Source: Druceiella hillmani
Lineage: Eukaryota > Arthropoda > Insecta > Lepidoptera > Hepialidae
DNA length: 64,000 bases
Direction of reading: 5' to 3'
Assembly: GCA_039881145.1 (NCBI GenBank)
Contig: JAYKKI010000060.1
Location: 8,828,501 to 8,892,500, forward strand
The notes under the pieces are model-generated. The model did not search any database. It was not told the DNA's origin and saw nothing but the letters and a program-made list of their open reading frames with translations. Position numbers and translations under genes: made by a program. Of this stretch, positions 1 to 12,470 are shown piece after piece (position 1 is the stretch's first letter; each line of letters opens with the position of its first letter).

Positions 1-2743
1 AAAAAATTTAGTCAAATACCCAATTCAGTCAAATGAAAAAGGTGAGCCACTTTTTCAATTTTATTTTCCAACCTACGATGGGAAATAATGTAACTTAAAA
101 TTTAAAAAATATAAACTATAAACTGCACTTTGTGCAAAGTGCAGTTTATATTTTTACAAGTGAACAATGTAAAAATATAAACGTGCAAAAATATAAAAAG
201 TTAGTTAATGAATTTATAAAAACTTCTCCAAAAGAATAATATTTTAATAAAAACGAGACTTTCCATAAAACTATCTAAAATTAGTATATTTTTATTTGAT
301 TCTGCAGTTTCTAAACAATTACTCCAAAAGAATGTCACTGCAAATATTAATTCAAACGATCCGGTTTTCAATATGCTTTTAAATTTTTAATAGCCAAGTG
401 CACGAAGACAATATTCAGTTTATTATAATAAAGAAAACCATTATAAACCGGTGAACAATGGTTAAACTTTCATAAACTCAGAGTCCGAAAGCAAGTGGCT
501 TTATATCCGGGTCTGTCCACTATTAACGTTGTACATCCGCCATTACGACACCGTATATCCGTCTACGCATTTCGATTGATGTTATATTCTTTAGCACTTG
601 TTACAAATCAAATGATATCTTGAGGTCCATTTCATCCATGCTATGTGTGGTATAAAACAAGCGTACTTGGTTATATCACAGAATCGAAGATTATGTAAAA
701 TAACTTTACTTGAGGTCAATAAGAACGCAAGTCAAATACAATATATACTTTCATTAAAATCCTGAAAATGACCCAAGAGGGTTTATTATCCAAGAAGAGT
801 CAATTAAATTAAAGGGAAAAAGTGTTATCAAAGAAAATGTTAGTGAATAAGTACGAATCACGTTTGAATTCGTGTGTAAGTATGTATGTGCGCATTCAAA
901 GGTTTGTGAAGTTTGAAGGTAGCATTCGATCGGTTAAGGATTTTTGTTTCATAGTGCTCAGCTGAACAAAAACATTACAAACTCCTAAGGTCGGAAATCT
1001 ATTTAGAAAATTTAAACGTATGTCATTTAAAACTAAAGGAAAACTAATTAGGTTGAAATTATACAAATTGCAGGCCATTCGTATCGATCTATGAAGTGGA
1101 ACCTATGGTTATTAGTAGCAATAAGAAAAATATTTCCAGAATCAAAGGCAGAAAATTGAATTTTTCCTTGCCAGTTACACCTGAATAATTATTGTTTTAT
1201 GAACATCACGAGTAGTTTCGATAAGCGTGTTTCAAAAAATATTGTGCAGCTTAATTTTTTTCCAAAAACTTTATTTTATTTTAGTCAAATTTAAAACTTT
1301 AGCTTAATTAAACTTTAGGGATTCCTCAAACCACAATTATGTTAGTAAATTATACTCGTTAGTGTATAATCGCTTCCTCCCTATCATTAAGGATTTCTCG
1401 CGAAGTTAACATGGTAGTCAACATTTGTTTCAGTCTACGCCTATTTTTCATACCGAGTTTTCGATATAAATATTTTAGAAATATAATTTGATTTAAAATC
1501 TATCCTTGGTTTAATTTCAACCGTTTTAAGAAGTACTGACGACATACTTATAGATTAAAATTACAGTATTTTCTGATAGATGAGAAATTAAAGAATTTTC
1601 TGTTGAGTAACTGCCAGAAAAATAAATAGACGACATTTTTGTTTGATTGCATTTGCCGAACAGTTGTCTACCGGTCTAAAAACCAATGTCTGTAAATTAT
1701 TCAGACCTTCAATTTTATTTCAGTTTTAACAACTTGTAAATTAGTGGTTGACTTATATGTTTCGTTGAATGTAAAGTGAAAGTATATTTAATTCAAAAAT
1801 TATCTAAAATCCTCATGGAAATAAACCTGTTTGTTCACAAGTCAATATTTCGTCGCATTAAAATCCAAAACGGAGTAGAAAAAATCGCAGCAATTCGACA
1901 TTAAATCGATACTACCTCCATCTATTAGCTTACGTTTGAACTATTTAAACGATTGTGTATGTAACAAAAACAATAAGAAAACAATCCGTCACAAAAATAT
2001 ACAAATATTTTAGTAAAATTTGTAAGTTTAATGTCTGTAAACCTATAAATAGTTAACTTCATATTTAAAATGCGCCATGTACAAATTAAGCCGTGTAGTC
2101 AAAAAAAAGTATTAAGAAATAAAATATTAAACTGGTAATAAATTCCTGAACGTAACTAGCAATAACATCATTTTACTTTCATCTGAGTGCTACGTAAACC
2201 CATTTCATAACCAATCCGTAACAAATAAAATCAGAACAACAAAACTGTATCATTTGCAACAGCGAATAAAAGGTAAAAAAATCCACAGTCTGCACAATGC
2301 AAAAAGAAATACAAAAATGCGCCATCTCTGAATGATCTACGTAACCCAATGTCATGGTCAAGTTTGTTTACTACACTCAGTTCAAGGCTCCGCCGCAGTC
2401 GGAGTCGACGACTTGTATAATACAGCCTTCACGTAGTTTAACGCAGTTCCCAATAGGCCAGCTATTATTACACGTAAACTTTTTTTTCATTTGCTCGACC
2501 TGACGTTTTTATCGGTTGTTTTGTTTTTATTTTCTTGTACGACTGTTAGATGGCGTAACGAACCTTTCTTTTTATTTTCTTCAAAGCCATTAGTTGCTTC
2601 ATATTCGTTCAATGACTTGTTATATTTCGTGTTGCTTTATTATTATTGTGTCTCTGGCTTCTTTTTGTGGTTTGTAACTTAGTTTATACGAATTATACTG
2701 TACATTTTCGTTACTTGATGCTTGGTTTGTTTTTGCGGGTATT
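1..2743. other. AT-rich intergenic or intronic DNA
   Basis: Apart from the small hairpin near the left edge, no gene, RNA gene or clear mobile element was recognised. Open frames are short (60 codons or so) and of the low-complexity kind expected by chance. A small GC-richer patch lies at about 2390-2420. Confidence 0.6.
117..150. repeat. Perfect hairpin, 16-bp arms, 2-nt loop
   Basis: The arms are 117-132 (TATAAACTGCACTTTG) and its exact reverse complement at 135-150. No sequence similarity to the other hairpins in the window was seen. Confidence 0.85.
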
Positions 2744-3688
2744 TTAATAAGTTATGTTTAGTTTGGTAATATACAAAAAGGTATTAAAGTTTATTATAAA
2801 AAGATTAGCGATTATTTTTCCTCGCTATTTGATTCAAAATATTACTACAGCTGAAATACGGAATTTAAAATTATAATTGAATATGAGCGATTTTTATGAT
2901 CATATATTGATATCGATACACACAATTTCAATAGTTCCTAACATTGATATCGAAATTTATATTCCGATTTACCAATTTGCTTTATTGGTAAAATTAGAAA
3001 TTTATTTATTGGTAAAATTAGTTCCTAACATTGATATCGGAATTTATATTTCGATTTACCAATTTGCTTTATTGGTAAAATTAGAATTTAATAAGTTATG
3101 TTTAGTTTGCTAATATACAAAAAGGTATTAAAGTTTATTATAAAGAGATTAGCGATTATTTTTCCTCCCTATTTGATTCAAAATATTACTACAGCTGAAA
3201 TACGGAATTTAAAATTGTAATTGAATATGACCGATTTTTATGATCATATATTGATATCGATACACATAATTTCAATAGTTCCTAACATTGAAATCGGAAT
3301 TTATATTCCGATTTACCAATTTGCTTTATTGGTAAAATTAGAAATTTATTTATTAGTAAAATTAGTTCCTAACATTGATATCGGAATTTATATTTCGATT
3401 TACCAATTTGCTTTATTGGTAAAATTAGAATTTAATAAGTTATGTTTAGTTTGGTAATATACAAAAAGGTATTAAAGTTTATTATAAAAAGATTAGCGAT
3501 TATTTTTCCTCGCTATTTGATTCAAAATATTACTACAGCTGAAATACGGAATTTAAAATTGTAATTGAATATGAGCGATTTTTATGATCATATATTGATA
3601 TCGATACACATAATTTTAATAGTTCCTAACATTGATATCGGAATTTATATTCCGATTTACCAATTTGCTTTATTGGTAAAATTAGAAG
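2744..3688. repeat. Tandem array, 344-bp unit, about 2.75 copies
   Basis: Unit starts are near 2744, 3088 and 3432; equivalent positions (2877, 3221, 3565) are exactly 344 apart. Copies differ by only a few substitutions. Each unit contains internal repeats around ACCAATTTGCTTTATTGGT, itself partly palindromic. Two 78-codon open frames (2877-3113, 3221-3457) are the same stretch of the unit read twice. They are hydrophobic and Ile-rich, begin only at TTG, and are not considered genes. Confidence 0.9.
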
Positions 3689-4610
3689 TTTTCTAAACAA
3701 AATTTATTATTGTATGTATGAAGGCGTGTGTGCATTTGTATGCGTGAGTAATGCATGTATGCTTTTCTATCAATATCTATATTTTAATTTGTATTAGTAT
3801 TACAAGCACGTGTTGGTGGTGGGGCAAATGCGTCACGAATGCTTGAAGTAAAATGCCAATTATTTTAGAGCTAAAATATAATATATTTCTAAACAATTTG
3901 TCTTTAATTACTTATGTATTTATTTTGTATTTTAATTTTTATACATATTTTCATTGCTTAGTTATATTTATTGCTAATTACGTTAATACCTTTTTGAGTT
4001 TTCTTTTGTCTTTTTTTTTATAAAAAGTTTAAAAAATATTTTTATAAAATATATACAATAATTTTTACATTTTCTTTTACATTTTTAGGGCAGATTATTA
4101 ACCATTTTATTTCTCATTCTGCAGTGGAAAGTGGATTGTTTTAATCCAAATTGTAGCCAATAGCGTGCAGTTCATATAAAAATTTACTATTTAAAAATCG
4201 AAATTAATTTTAATCGTCATGTTGCATTATTTGTTACGTGTATAATTTTAATTTTATTTTATCGTTTATATGAAGATTTACCTTATTTTATCTGCAAAAA
4301 ATGTAAATGAAATTATTTTATACAAAAATATCGAAACGGAATATAAAATGTTAATTCATGGCTTTGAAATAAAATTATTTAAAAGATTATTAAAAGATAC
4401 AATTTAAAATTTATCACCACTTAGTTTTATCAGCAAATTACAACATAAAATACTGTCTTATTGTTTTATTATTTATCGATATAACATATTTCTAAATAAT
4501 TTGAATATAAAAACTATTTACAATGATGAAAAGAAAACAAAAAATTCAGAGAAACAAATATGTATCTTTCGCATTAATCTTCTTACAAATAAAAAATATA
4601 TTTGTTGCTC
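3689..4610. other. AT-rich spacer
   Basis: No gene or clear repeat recognised. It contains short poly-T and AT-rich low-complexity runs. Confidence 0.5.
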
Positions 4611-4800
4611 GAATTAATGAGCCAGCTTGGATTAATGAGCGTGTCCGGATTAATGAGCATGCTCGGATTAATGAGTATGCTCGGTTCAATGGGCATGTTT
4701 GGATTAGCGATCATGCTCCGATTAATGAACATGCTCGGATTAATAAGCATGCTTGGATTAATAAACATGCTCGAATTAATGAGCAAGCTTGGATTAATAG
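4611..4800. repeat. 18-bp minisatellite, about 10 copies
   Basis: The consensus is GGATTAATGAGCATGCTC, containing the palindrome GAGCATGCTC, with 1-4 changes per copy. Because 18 is a multiple of three, three overlapping frames stay open: INEHAR-type and LMSMLG-type hexapeptides on the plus strand and INPSML-type on the minus strand. Nothing supports translation; the open frames follow from the repeat length. Confidence 0.9.
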
Positions 4801-7433
4801 ACAGAAATGCGAGACACTGAATATTGGGATGAAAATAGGTGCCACCACTTTTAAACTTACACACCCCATACTCCACACAATTTTCTGCAGTTTTTTTTCT
4901 AAATAAAGAGCTTTTTTATAGATCAGAAGAAAGGCCGCTAATTACTTAGTTGGATATGCGCAGTACTTATTCAAAACTTAGGTATTGTTTGTTTTACTTA
5001 ACACTCTTAACGTTTCTTTATTATTTACGTGGGTCGGCATACGCCGAGTTTATATTTTTATATATAATTTGTTTTTTTTTTAATTTTTTTGTTTTTGTTT
5101 CGCTTTACGCTTTATTAGAAATAAATTCCTCACTTCATTTATTCTCTAACATAGTATTTTATAAATATTCTCCAGTCGAATATGGCGAAAAAGTGGTAAA
5201 AATTAATCTATTACTTTTGAAATGTAGAACTATATTAAAATAATTCAAAAAAAATTCGAACATAATTACGTTGTATATATTTCAATCAAAATATTATTTC
5301 ATTTCAATTCTTTCTAGGAGCTGCGTATTGCTGTCATATTTTTTTTTGTTTCTTATCAATTAAGATTTCATCATGAATCAGATTATAGTTTAGGTTTTAA
5401 TAATGACTGACTATTATCGTCGGTTTCTTCATATTTGCATGGATATAACCCGTTTTATTTCCATAGTAAAACATGAAAAGCTTTGATTTATTACAAACAT
5501 AAAAGAAATTTCTCAACCATTAAATTTCGTTCACAATATTTACGTCTGTGTCTGAAGTTTAAATTGTTATTTTAAAAAAATACTTATATAAACGTGCAAC
5601 TCCGCTACAGGTCCTTCATAACAAATAAGCTAAAATATAAAAAAATTACATTCGTATTATAATATTACATTAATTTTTAATTGAAAGTTTTGTAGATATA
5701 GGATTACAATTATTTTTAATTATGTATTTACAATAATTTTTAATTGAAAGTTTTGTAGATATAGCACTGCTGTCGAACGTGAAAAATGTTTGAAAAATAT
5801 TTCGACAGTGAATCCTTCTTATGTATTTTTTCTTCACATTTATGAATCATATATTAAAACAAAAACTAATTAGAAGCTAGATTACCAGGAAAAACAAGAT
5901 CAGAAAGAAATTGAAAATGATGTAGCACGTCACTTCCGCTTTGAACAGTCGCTCAGACTATGATATTTAATCCGTATAGAGTCATCTACCAAACCGTTTC
6001 TATTTCATTCCCTACTGATCGGCAGCAATGAATATAAAGTTCCATTGTTTATTTCATTGACATTTTACTTTCGTACGGTAGCCTATTCCGACCGCGTCCA
6101 CGGTCCATACGTATTTGGGACTGCATACATGTGTATAATCAAGTATGGAAACCTTTCATTGTGGGTGGTATATCATACGAATGTATTTTTTGTATTTTCT
6201 GCTGCAATAAGAAGAAAGAAACGGTACTATCACTACAAGGAATAGTCTATTACATTAAGTAAATGAGTTCCGAATCCAAAACAACATGTATTTTTGTTTC
6301 GAACTCCTCGCAGCAAATATCGATTATTTCGACTCTTTGGTTGGTATGTAATCAATCCGTCACTTTTTTCCAACTCTGTTTGGAATGTTATAAAATATTA
6401 CCGAACATCTCTGGTTATATAAAAAGTGTGGCGTTCGATTTTTGTTCAGTCAGCCACTGAGTTTCAGAGGGTAAAGAGGAAAATAAAATATGAAAAGAAT
6501 ATCGGAAAATATATACCAACTTTTTGCGTCAGAATGGAGAGAATTTACATTTAAATCCAAAAATGTTGTTTTTTTTAATATTTCAAACATATTTATAATT
6601 TTTTTGTGCCCCTAAAACACGTGGGAGGCTAAAATATTTCCAAATATAATTTCTTACTCGTAAGAAAGTGATATTGCATGAAGTTATTGTTTTGAAAAAT
6701 TTATGAAAAATTCGGGATAGTCACATGACAAATAATATATATAATTAAATGATTTTAATCGATGAAAAATGTTTGCATTTTTTATAATACTCATTATTTG
6801 AAAATAACTTTTTTTAAAACTAACAATATTTATTCAAGAAAGAGTATTTGTTAATGTGTATTGAATTCGTCATTGATTTTATTAAGTGGGTTATAAGAGT
6901 AAAATAATATTTAGAACCGTAGTTGAACGATCCGTTAGTTAAAAATGTATCAGAATTATTATTCTCTTTGTCATTGTACGGTGTAATTTTTAAGTTAAAT
7001 ATTATTTTTCTGCCATACTTAACAAGATCATTGATGTGTTCTTGGATTAAAATATTTTCTTTTGTCGTATTAATATTTGCATTTACATTGTTGACATTTA
7101 TAGTGAGCCGCATTAACAACGGTTGCTCACCAAGTTTCTTTCACGAAGAGCGTTTTTTTTTAGTGTGTTCTTTTTTAATATATTCCTAGGGAATCAATCT
7201 TTTTTATAAATCATGTATTATATTAAAATATAATTTTTATGGAAAAGTACGTAATTTCTTAAGGCGATTTATATTATTTCAATTTATATTATTTTTTGAA
7301 CGAAAAATGGGAAATAGAATGTAAGATATTTTATAAACAAATTATTAATTAAAAAAAAAAAATACTAAAAAATTTATTATTGCTATTGTTTTTGCAAATT
7401 AATTAATTATTAAAATTATATACACAAAACAGT
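4801..7433. other. AT-rich DNA with short uninformative open frames
   Basis: Open frames of 65-99 codons (for example 4950-5243, 6923-7189 and, minus strand, 6820-7119) are Phe/Leu/Ile/Asn-rich with no recognisable domain. A 30-bp direct repeat (TTTTTAATTGAAAGTTTTGT core) occurs at about 5674 and 5736. Around 5940-6440 the base composition is more balanced, without a recognisable gene. Confidence 0.5.
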
Positions 7434-7652
7434 AATGCTGCCATCTAACGGCTCAACGCCAATATGATTGACGGTCGGTAAAATTTTTGTTCAATTTCAA
7501 ATCCACTCACGTATAAATAAAGTGGCGCTTTAGCTCAATGCTTTTGATACTTGCGCCTCTATATGTCAATTTTAGTAAAATATTTATTTGATCTGTCATC
7601 TGAGCTTCATAATGGAATAAATAATGCGAAGACTTCGCACGGGTCACGCTAG
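7434..7652 (+). mobile_element. Helitron-like 3' terminus (non-autonomous, degenerate)
   Basis: Seen: a short hairpin (GCGAAG/CTTCGC, 7626-7638) followed after 10 bases by CTAG (7649-7652) and then T. A hairpin just upstream of a CTRR end, with insertion before T, is the Helitron signature. The ACGGGTCACGCTAGT tail resembles ends common in lepidopteran Helitrons. The 5' TC end was not located, so the left boundary is approximate. No Rep/helicase coding sequence is present. Confidence 0.65.
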
Positions 7653-7886
7653 TTATAATTATTATTACTCTTATATTATAGTTATATCCATTAGAACATT
7701 TTTCAATATATATTTCCGAAGATCTTTACAAATGACAACCCATACTCTATGTGCGACATAAAAATGAATATTAATTTGCCCTACCCTAGAAATCCCTTAT
7801 AAATATTTTTGAATATCAGTTATTGAGATAAATGTAGAATTATCTTCTATTTTATATGCTAATTATGCATTTTTATATTTTAATAC

Positions 7887-8775
7887 TAAATTTCTAGTTT
7901 CTAGGTAAAGCGGTATCTGAAAAAAACTGCTGTGATATACGGATAGTAGGAAACTTATGCCTTTTTATATTAGGCCTTTTTATTTTTTAATATTAAGCTT
8001 TTAGTTTCTGGGTTAAGCGGTATCTGAAAAAAAACTGCTGTGACACTCGAGTAGGGGGAAACTTACTCCTTTTTTACATTATGTATTTTTATTTTTTAAT
8101 ATTACATTTTTAGTTTCTAGGTTAAGCGGTATCTGAAAAAAGGGCTATGCCATACGAATAGGGGAACACTTAAGCCTTTTTATTTTTTAATATTAAAATT
8201 TCAGTTTCTAGGTTAAGCGGTATCTGAAAAAAGTGCTATGACACACGTTAGGGGAACACTTAAGCCTTTTTTATTTTTTAACATTAAATTTTTAGTTTCT
8301 AGGTTAAGCGGTATCTGAAAGAAAGTGCTATGGATAGGGGGTAACTCATGCCTTTTTATTTATTAATATTAATTTTTACAATTAAATGAAACTACGTGAT
8401 GTAGTATTATTTCTACTTTCTTTAATTTCTTTACCACGACCTAGGTTACGTTGTATTACAACATCTTCAGGTGGGTTATTAGCAAAGATAAAGATAAGGT
8501 AAAGAAATTAAAGAAAGTAGAAATAATACTACATCACGTAGTTTCATTTAATTGTGAATAATGAATTTCTACAAAATTAACGCCAAATATATTCAATATT
8601 AAATTTTTAGTTTCTAGGTTAAGCGGTATCTTAGAAAAACTGCTGTGACACACGTACTTCTGCCTTTTAAATTATGTTTTTTTATTTTTTAACATTAAAC
8701 CTATAGATTTTAGATTAAGCGGTATTTGAAAAAAAATTACTATGATACACGAATAGGAAGACATTTATGATCTTA
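7887..8775. repeat. Tandem array, 84-109-bp unit, seven copies, interrupted
   Basis: Each copy carries TTTCTAGGTTAAGCGGTATC or a close variant. The CGGTAT landmark is at 7911, 8018, 8127, 8218, 8309, 8624 and 8720. Spacers contain TTTTTATTTTTTAATATTAA. A hairpin element (8379-8594) separates copies five and six. Confidence 0.9.
8379..8594 (-). mobile_element. Hairpin element, copy 1
   Basis: Inverted repeats of about 65 bases (beginning CAATTAAATGAAACTACGTG on the left, ending CACGTAGTTTCATTTAATTG near 8558) surround a short centre. A unique tail (ATTTCTACAAAATTAACGCC) follows on the right only. Flanking direct repeats AATATTAATTTTTA (8365-8378) and AATATTAAATTTTTA (8595-8609) look like a target duplication inside the tandem array. 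No coding capacity. Confidence 0.8.
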
Positions 8776-10790
8776 TAATGGTTCTATTTTTCCTTTTGAG
8801 GTACGGAACTCTAAAAAAGTGATTCATTCAACTGACACCAAGAGAAACATAAACGGAAATAACGATGGAAATTAAAATATCTAGTTTTTAAATATTGCGA
8901 TGAATGGAGTCAGAAATGCAAGTCTGAAAAAAAATATTAACTTATATAAACATATTTAATAACAAATTAAACTTCCATTAACATTTTTCAGTATAATTTA
9001 AATAAGTTAAATTAAAGGTCTGCCTATAAAAAGATTGTTAGGGTTAAAGGGAAAATATTGTGTTTTGAAAAAAGACTGTTTAATTAACTATCAATAATAA
9101 ATTAACAAAAAGAAGTTAATAATATTTATAAGAACGGATGTATGTATTCAGACATATTTGTATATATTTACCTAATATAAGGATGCCACTGACACTTCGA
9201 AGGTTGAAAGTAAATTCAATACCCTACAAAACAATGCAGGTGGATTCTTGTATTGTGCAAAACTTATTAGGATTCTCAAAGCAATCCCACTTGCTTCCAA
9301 ACACTCGCCAGTAGCACCAGTAAGAATATTGAATGCAGTGCTAAATCGTGTTTCATTTAGTTAGTGAACTTTATCACCTGTTTCGAATACTGATAACGAA
9401 AGTTGGCAGTTTGTAATATTAAATGAAATGTTGAATTTAGGTTTGTGGATTATAGGATACCTGGCGTGTAGCGGCTTTAATACGTCATGGTATGCGACAT
9501 GGATTGAATATGGAGACATGCAAAAATTACATAAAGTAGGTAATTTCCACAGAACAATTTTAAAATTAAGAGCAATAAAGGAACTTATTTAATAAATATT
9601 ACAGGTCTTATATATATTTCTTTGATCCTCCGTCATATACTAACCAAGTTCCCTTCTCGACTTTGTACGGACAAAAACAGACCGTAACTGGAATTTTGTT
9701 CAATTCACTTTTTTATATAATAATAATTGGTGTAGATATTTTTTCAAAAACCATGAAGTAATTGTTTGTATTCCTCTATGAAAATTAATACAAATTTCCA
9801 TGTTTTCAATTTTAATTATTTCGAAAGTCTTATGGAATTTCCGCTCCGATTTTCATATCTTTCTAGGTTGTCTTTAAACACATTCATTCTTAACGAGCAC
9901 TCACATATCAAGAAAAATATGTGGAGGTTTCGTAATGATTCCATCAGAAAGTTATAATTAGCTTTTATATTTATAGATAGCAATAGTTTCAAGCACTAGA
10001 ATTATTTTCTAGTTATGTATATATGTTTCTCTAAAAATACAATCTTTCCAGAAAATTATAATTTACATGGAAAAATAAGTCATTTTCAGAAATTAAATTC
10101 TCTTAAATTTACCAAAATTCAAACTTGTCAAGTTTTCTTTTGATGAAATGAAGTATAAGATATTTTCTGAAAAATTTTAAGACAAAAATAAATTAAAATC
10201 TTGGAAAGATGATAGGTGGTAGAAACACAATGAAATAATTTATTGTTGAAAATTGAAATTTAACTCATGATAGTTATTTAACTTTTATCTATCAAAACAG
10301 GGACGTATAAAATACATATTTATATTAAAAATAGATATACAAATTATTAAGACCCGTGATAATATTGTAGGTTGGCAATATTTATAGAAAATTTAATCTT
10401 AATATTTTGAGCATAAACTATTTTTAAGGTCAACTTTACAATGTTCGTCGTTTGTAACTCTAATTAAATAAATAATTTACGGTTTTTGAAAGAGTAACCA
10501 ACACATTTGGATGCGTATTTACTATTAGTCACTGAGAAATTCCCATGTTTACTTCCCTACTTCATCATCAGATTCCCTTGGTTAAAATACATAATCAAAC
10601 AAACCCATTGACAGAAACTAAACAAGCCCAAAAATCTATGGATTTTGCGTTAGCCATTAAGAAGTTCCTACTATCACTCCCTCTTCCGTCAACAGATCTA
10701 ACTATATATAAATATATAGTCATAGAAGCCTTTGAGACAAGCCAAACGAACCCAAACTCAATGATTTTATTATTAGCCTTTGAGAAATGC
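8776..10790. other. AT-rich DNA, no feature recognised
   Basis: No recognisable gene, RNA or transposon. Small patches of more balanced composition (9180-9350) show no coding similarity I recognise. Confidence 0.5.
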
Positions 10791-10792
10791 AT

Positions 10793-11237
10793 ATCAGCAT
10801 ATCCGTATTCCACTATTATATCAGCCTGATGGTGTTGTATTACTTTATTGTAATCAAAATTTTATAAATTTGAAAAGTTCCAGTCGATACGTTAATTATA
10901 AGTGTTTGAAATCAACTGCCACATTTGCTTACATAAATTTGAAATCAACTGCCACATTTGCTTACATATCAGTATCATAGTATTTGAAATCAACTGCCAC
11001 ATTTGCTTACATATCATAGTATTTGAAATCAACTGCCACATTTGCTTACATATCATAGTATTTGAAATCAACTGCCACATTTGCTTACATATCAGTATCT
11101 CCGTATTCCACTATTATATCAGCCTGATGGTGTCCTATTACTTTATTGTAATCAAAATTGTATAAATTTGAAAAGTTCCAAATCGATACGTTAATTATAA
11201 GTGTTTGAAATCAACTGCCACATTTGCTTACATAAAT
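10793..11237. repeat. 39-bp tandem array inside a larger duplication
   Basis: The core TTTGAAATCAACTGCCACAT recurs six times (10904-11085, plus one at about 11205), mostly 39 bases apart. The array is bracketed by two copies of a roughly 145-bp block (10793-10936 and 11090-11237), each starting ATCAG.AT.TCCGTATTCCA and ending in the same core. The overlapping open frames on both strands here are by-products of the repeat. Confidence 0.88.
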
Positions 11238-11768
11238 AGTTATATAAAAGTAAAGCTAATAAAAGCTTATTAAAAGAATGGCAACTTGTTTTGATATGCT
11301 TCAAGTTTTTTTTTTTAATTGTACTCAGTTTCCTTTTTGTGTTGTAATAATTTTTAACAGGAGAAAATGATTTTTGTATATTTTCTAAAATATATTATAA
11401 GCAAAGAAACGAACAGATATCAAAACAAATTTATTCGAAATTAAAATATATTCATTCACCGCATTATTCACGTTCAAATTACTTCTTCTTTCCCTTTGCG
11501 TCCCTCATGTTCAAACAAATGTTATAATTGTTGATCTCAATGCATATGTTAACGGTTTTGGGAAATTAAATATACACTGTAGAAACTAAACACGTTCTAT
11601 GAAAATCGTCACGCCCTACATCAGACCAAATGTTCGCTATTATCCGTATTTAAGCGCCTACATAAATTACTCATGAAGAGAAATTCCAGTGCAAATGTTA
11701 CTGAGGCTTAGTTTCAAGCGTTTAATCGGTTCAAAACTTGTTACAAGTAATCTTAATTGGACATAGTT

Positions 11769-11771
<3 letters not shown>
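11238..11771. other. AT-rich spacer
   Basis: No gene recognised between the 39-bp array and the TA microsatellite. Confidence 0.5.

Positions 11772-11811
<40 letters not shown>
11772..11811. repeat. (TA)n microsatellite
   Basis: About 20 uninterrupted AT dinucleotides. Confidence 0.95.
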
Positions 11812-11814
<3 letters not shown>

Positions 11815-11839
11815 AGTTACTATGCCTGTTACCATATAT

Positions 11840-12470
11840 TTTTAGACGAAAATTTTGAAAGCAAATATTCATTCTAATGTCATGACGTATATTTTAATAA
11901 CAAAATTATTTGCATTTTGATTCTTGGAACTATGTTATATCTAATTTTAATCGCCTACGTATTTATATGAAAAATGCTTATTCTTTAAATCATTAATTTA
12001 TTGTTGGACGTAAATTTTACAGAAGATATTCAATGTAATATTTCATTGTGTATTGTAGTAATAAAACCGTTTACTTCTTAATTTGTAGAACGATATTATA
12101 TATGTAATTTTCACAGCTTGTGTATTTATCATTGCGTTATAGTTATTCTTTGAAAAATTCGTATATTAATGGACGAAAACGTTGAAAAATAATATTAATT
12201 CTAGCGTTTTAATGTCTCTTTCAACAACAAAACCATTTGCTTCTGAATTCATATATTATTGAAAGAAAATATTGAAAGAAAATGTTTATTCTAATGTTTC
12301 AGTCTCCATCTTAGTAACCAAGCCATTTGCATTTTGATTCTTAGAACAAAGTTATATATTATTTTCCTCGCGTTCAACTTTAGTTTCTATTTTAGAAATA
12401 AAATCATTTTTGTTTTCCTTCTTAGAACGATGTTGTATATAATTTCCCTTGCCTCTTTATTGGTCATTTA
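11840..12470. repeat. Decayed tandem array, about 165-bp unit, four copies
   Basis: Landmarks recur in order: (T)GGACGAAAA.TTTGAAAG, ATTCTAATGTTTCA, AATAAAACCATTTGC, TTCTTAGAACGATGTTATAT. Copies begin near 11843, 12005, 12171 and 12260, with a final partial one near 12384. Copies are diverged and of unequal length, so the array is old. No coding content. Confidence 0.65.

Noticed and set aside
2877..3457. Two 78-residue, nearly identical proteins
   Set aside because: They are the same stretch of a 344-bp tandem unit, start only at TTG and are low-complexity.
4950..5243. 97-codon hydrophobic frame resembling a membrane protein
   Set aside because: Phe/Leu/Tyr-rich frames are expected in T-rich DNA; no supporting context.
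10904..11085. Regular 39-bp repeats considered as a CRISPR array
   Set aside because: The copies are contiguous with no unique spacers, and the window is eukaryotic.
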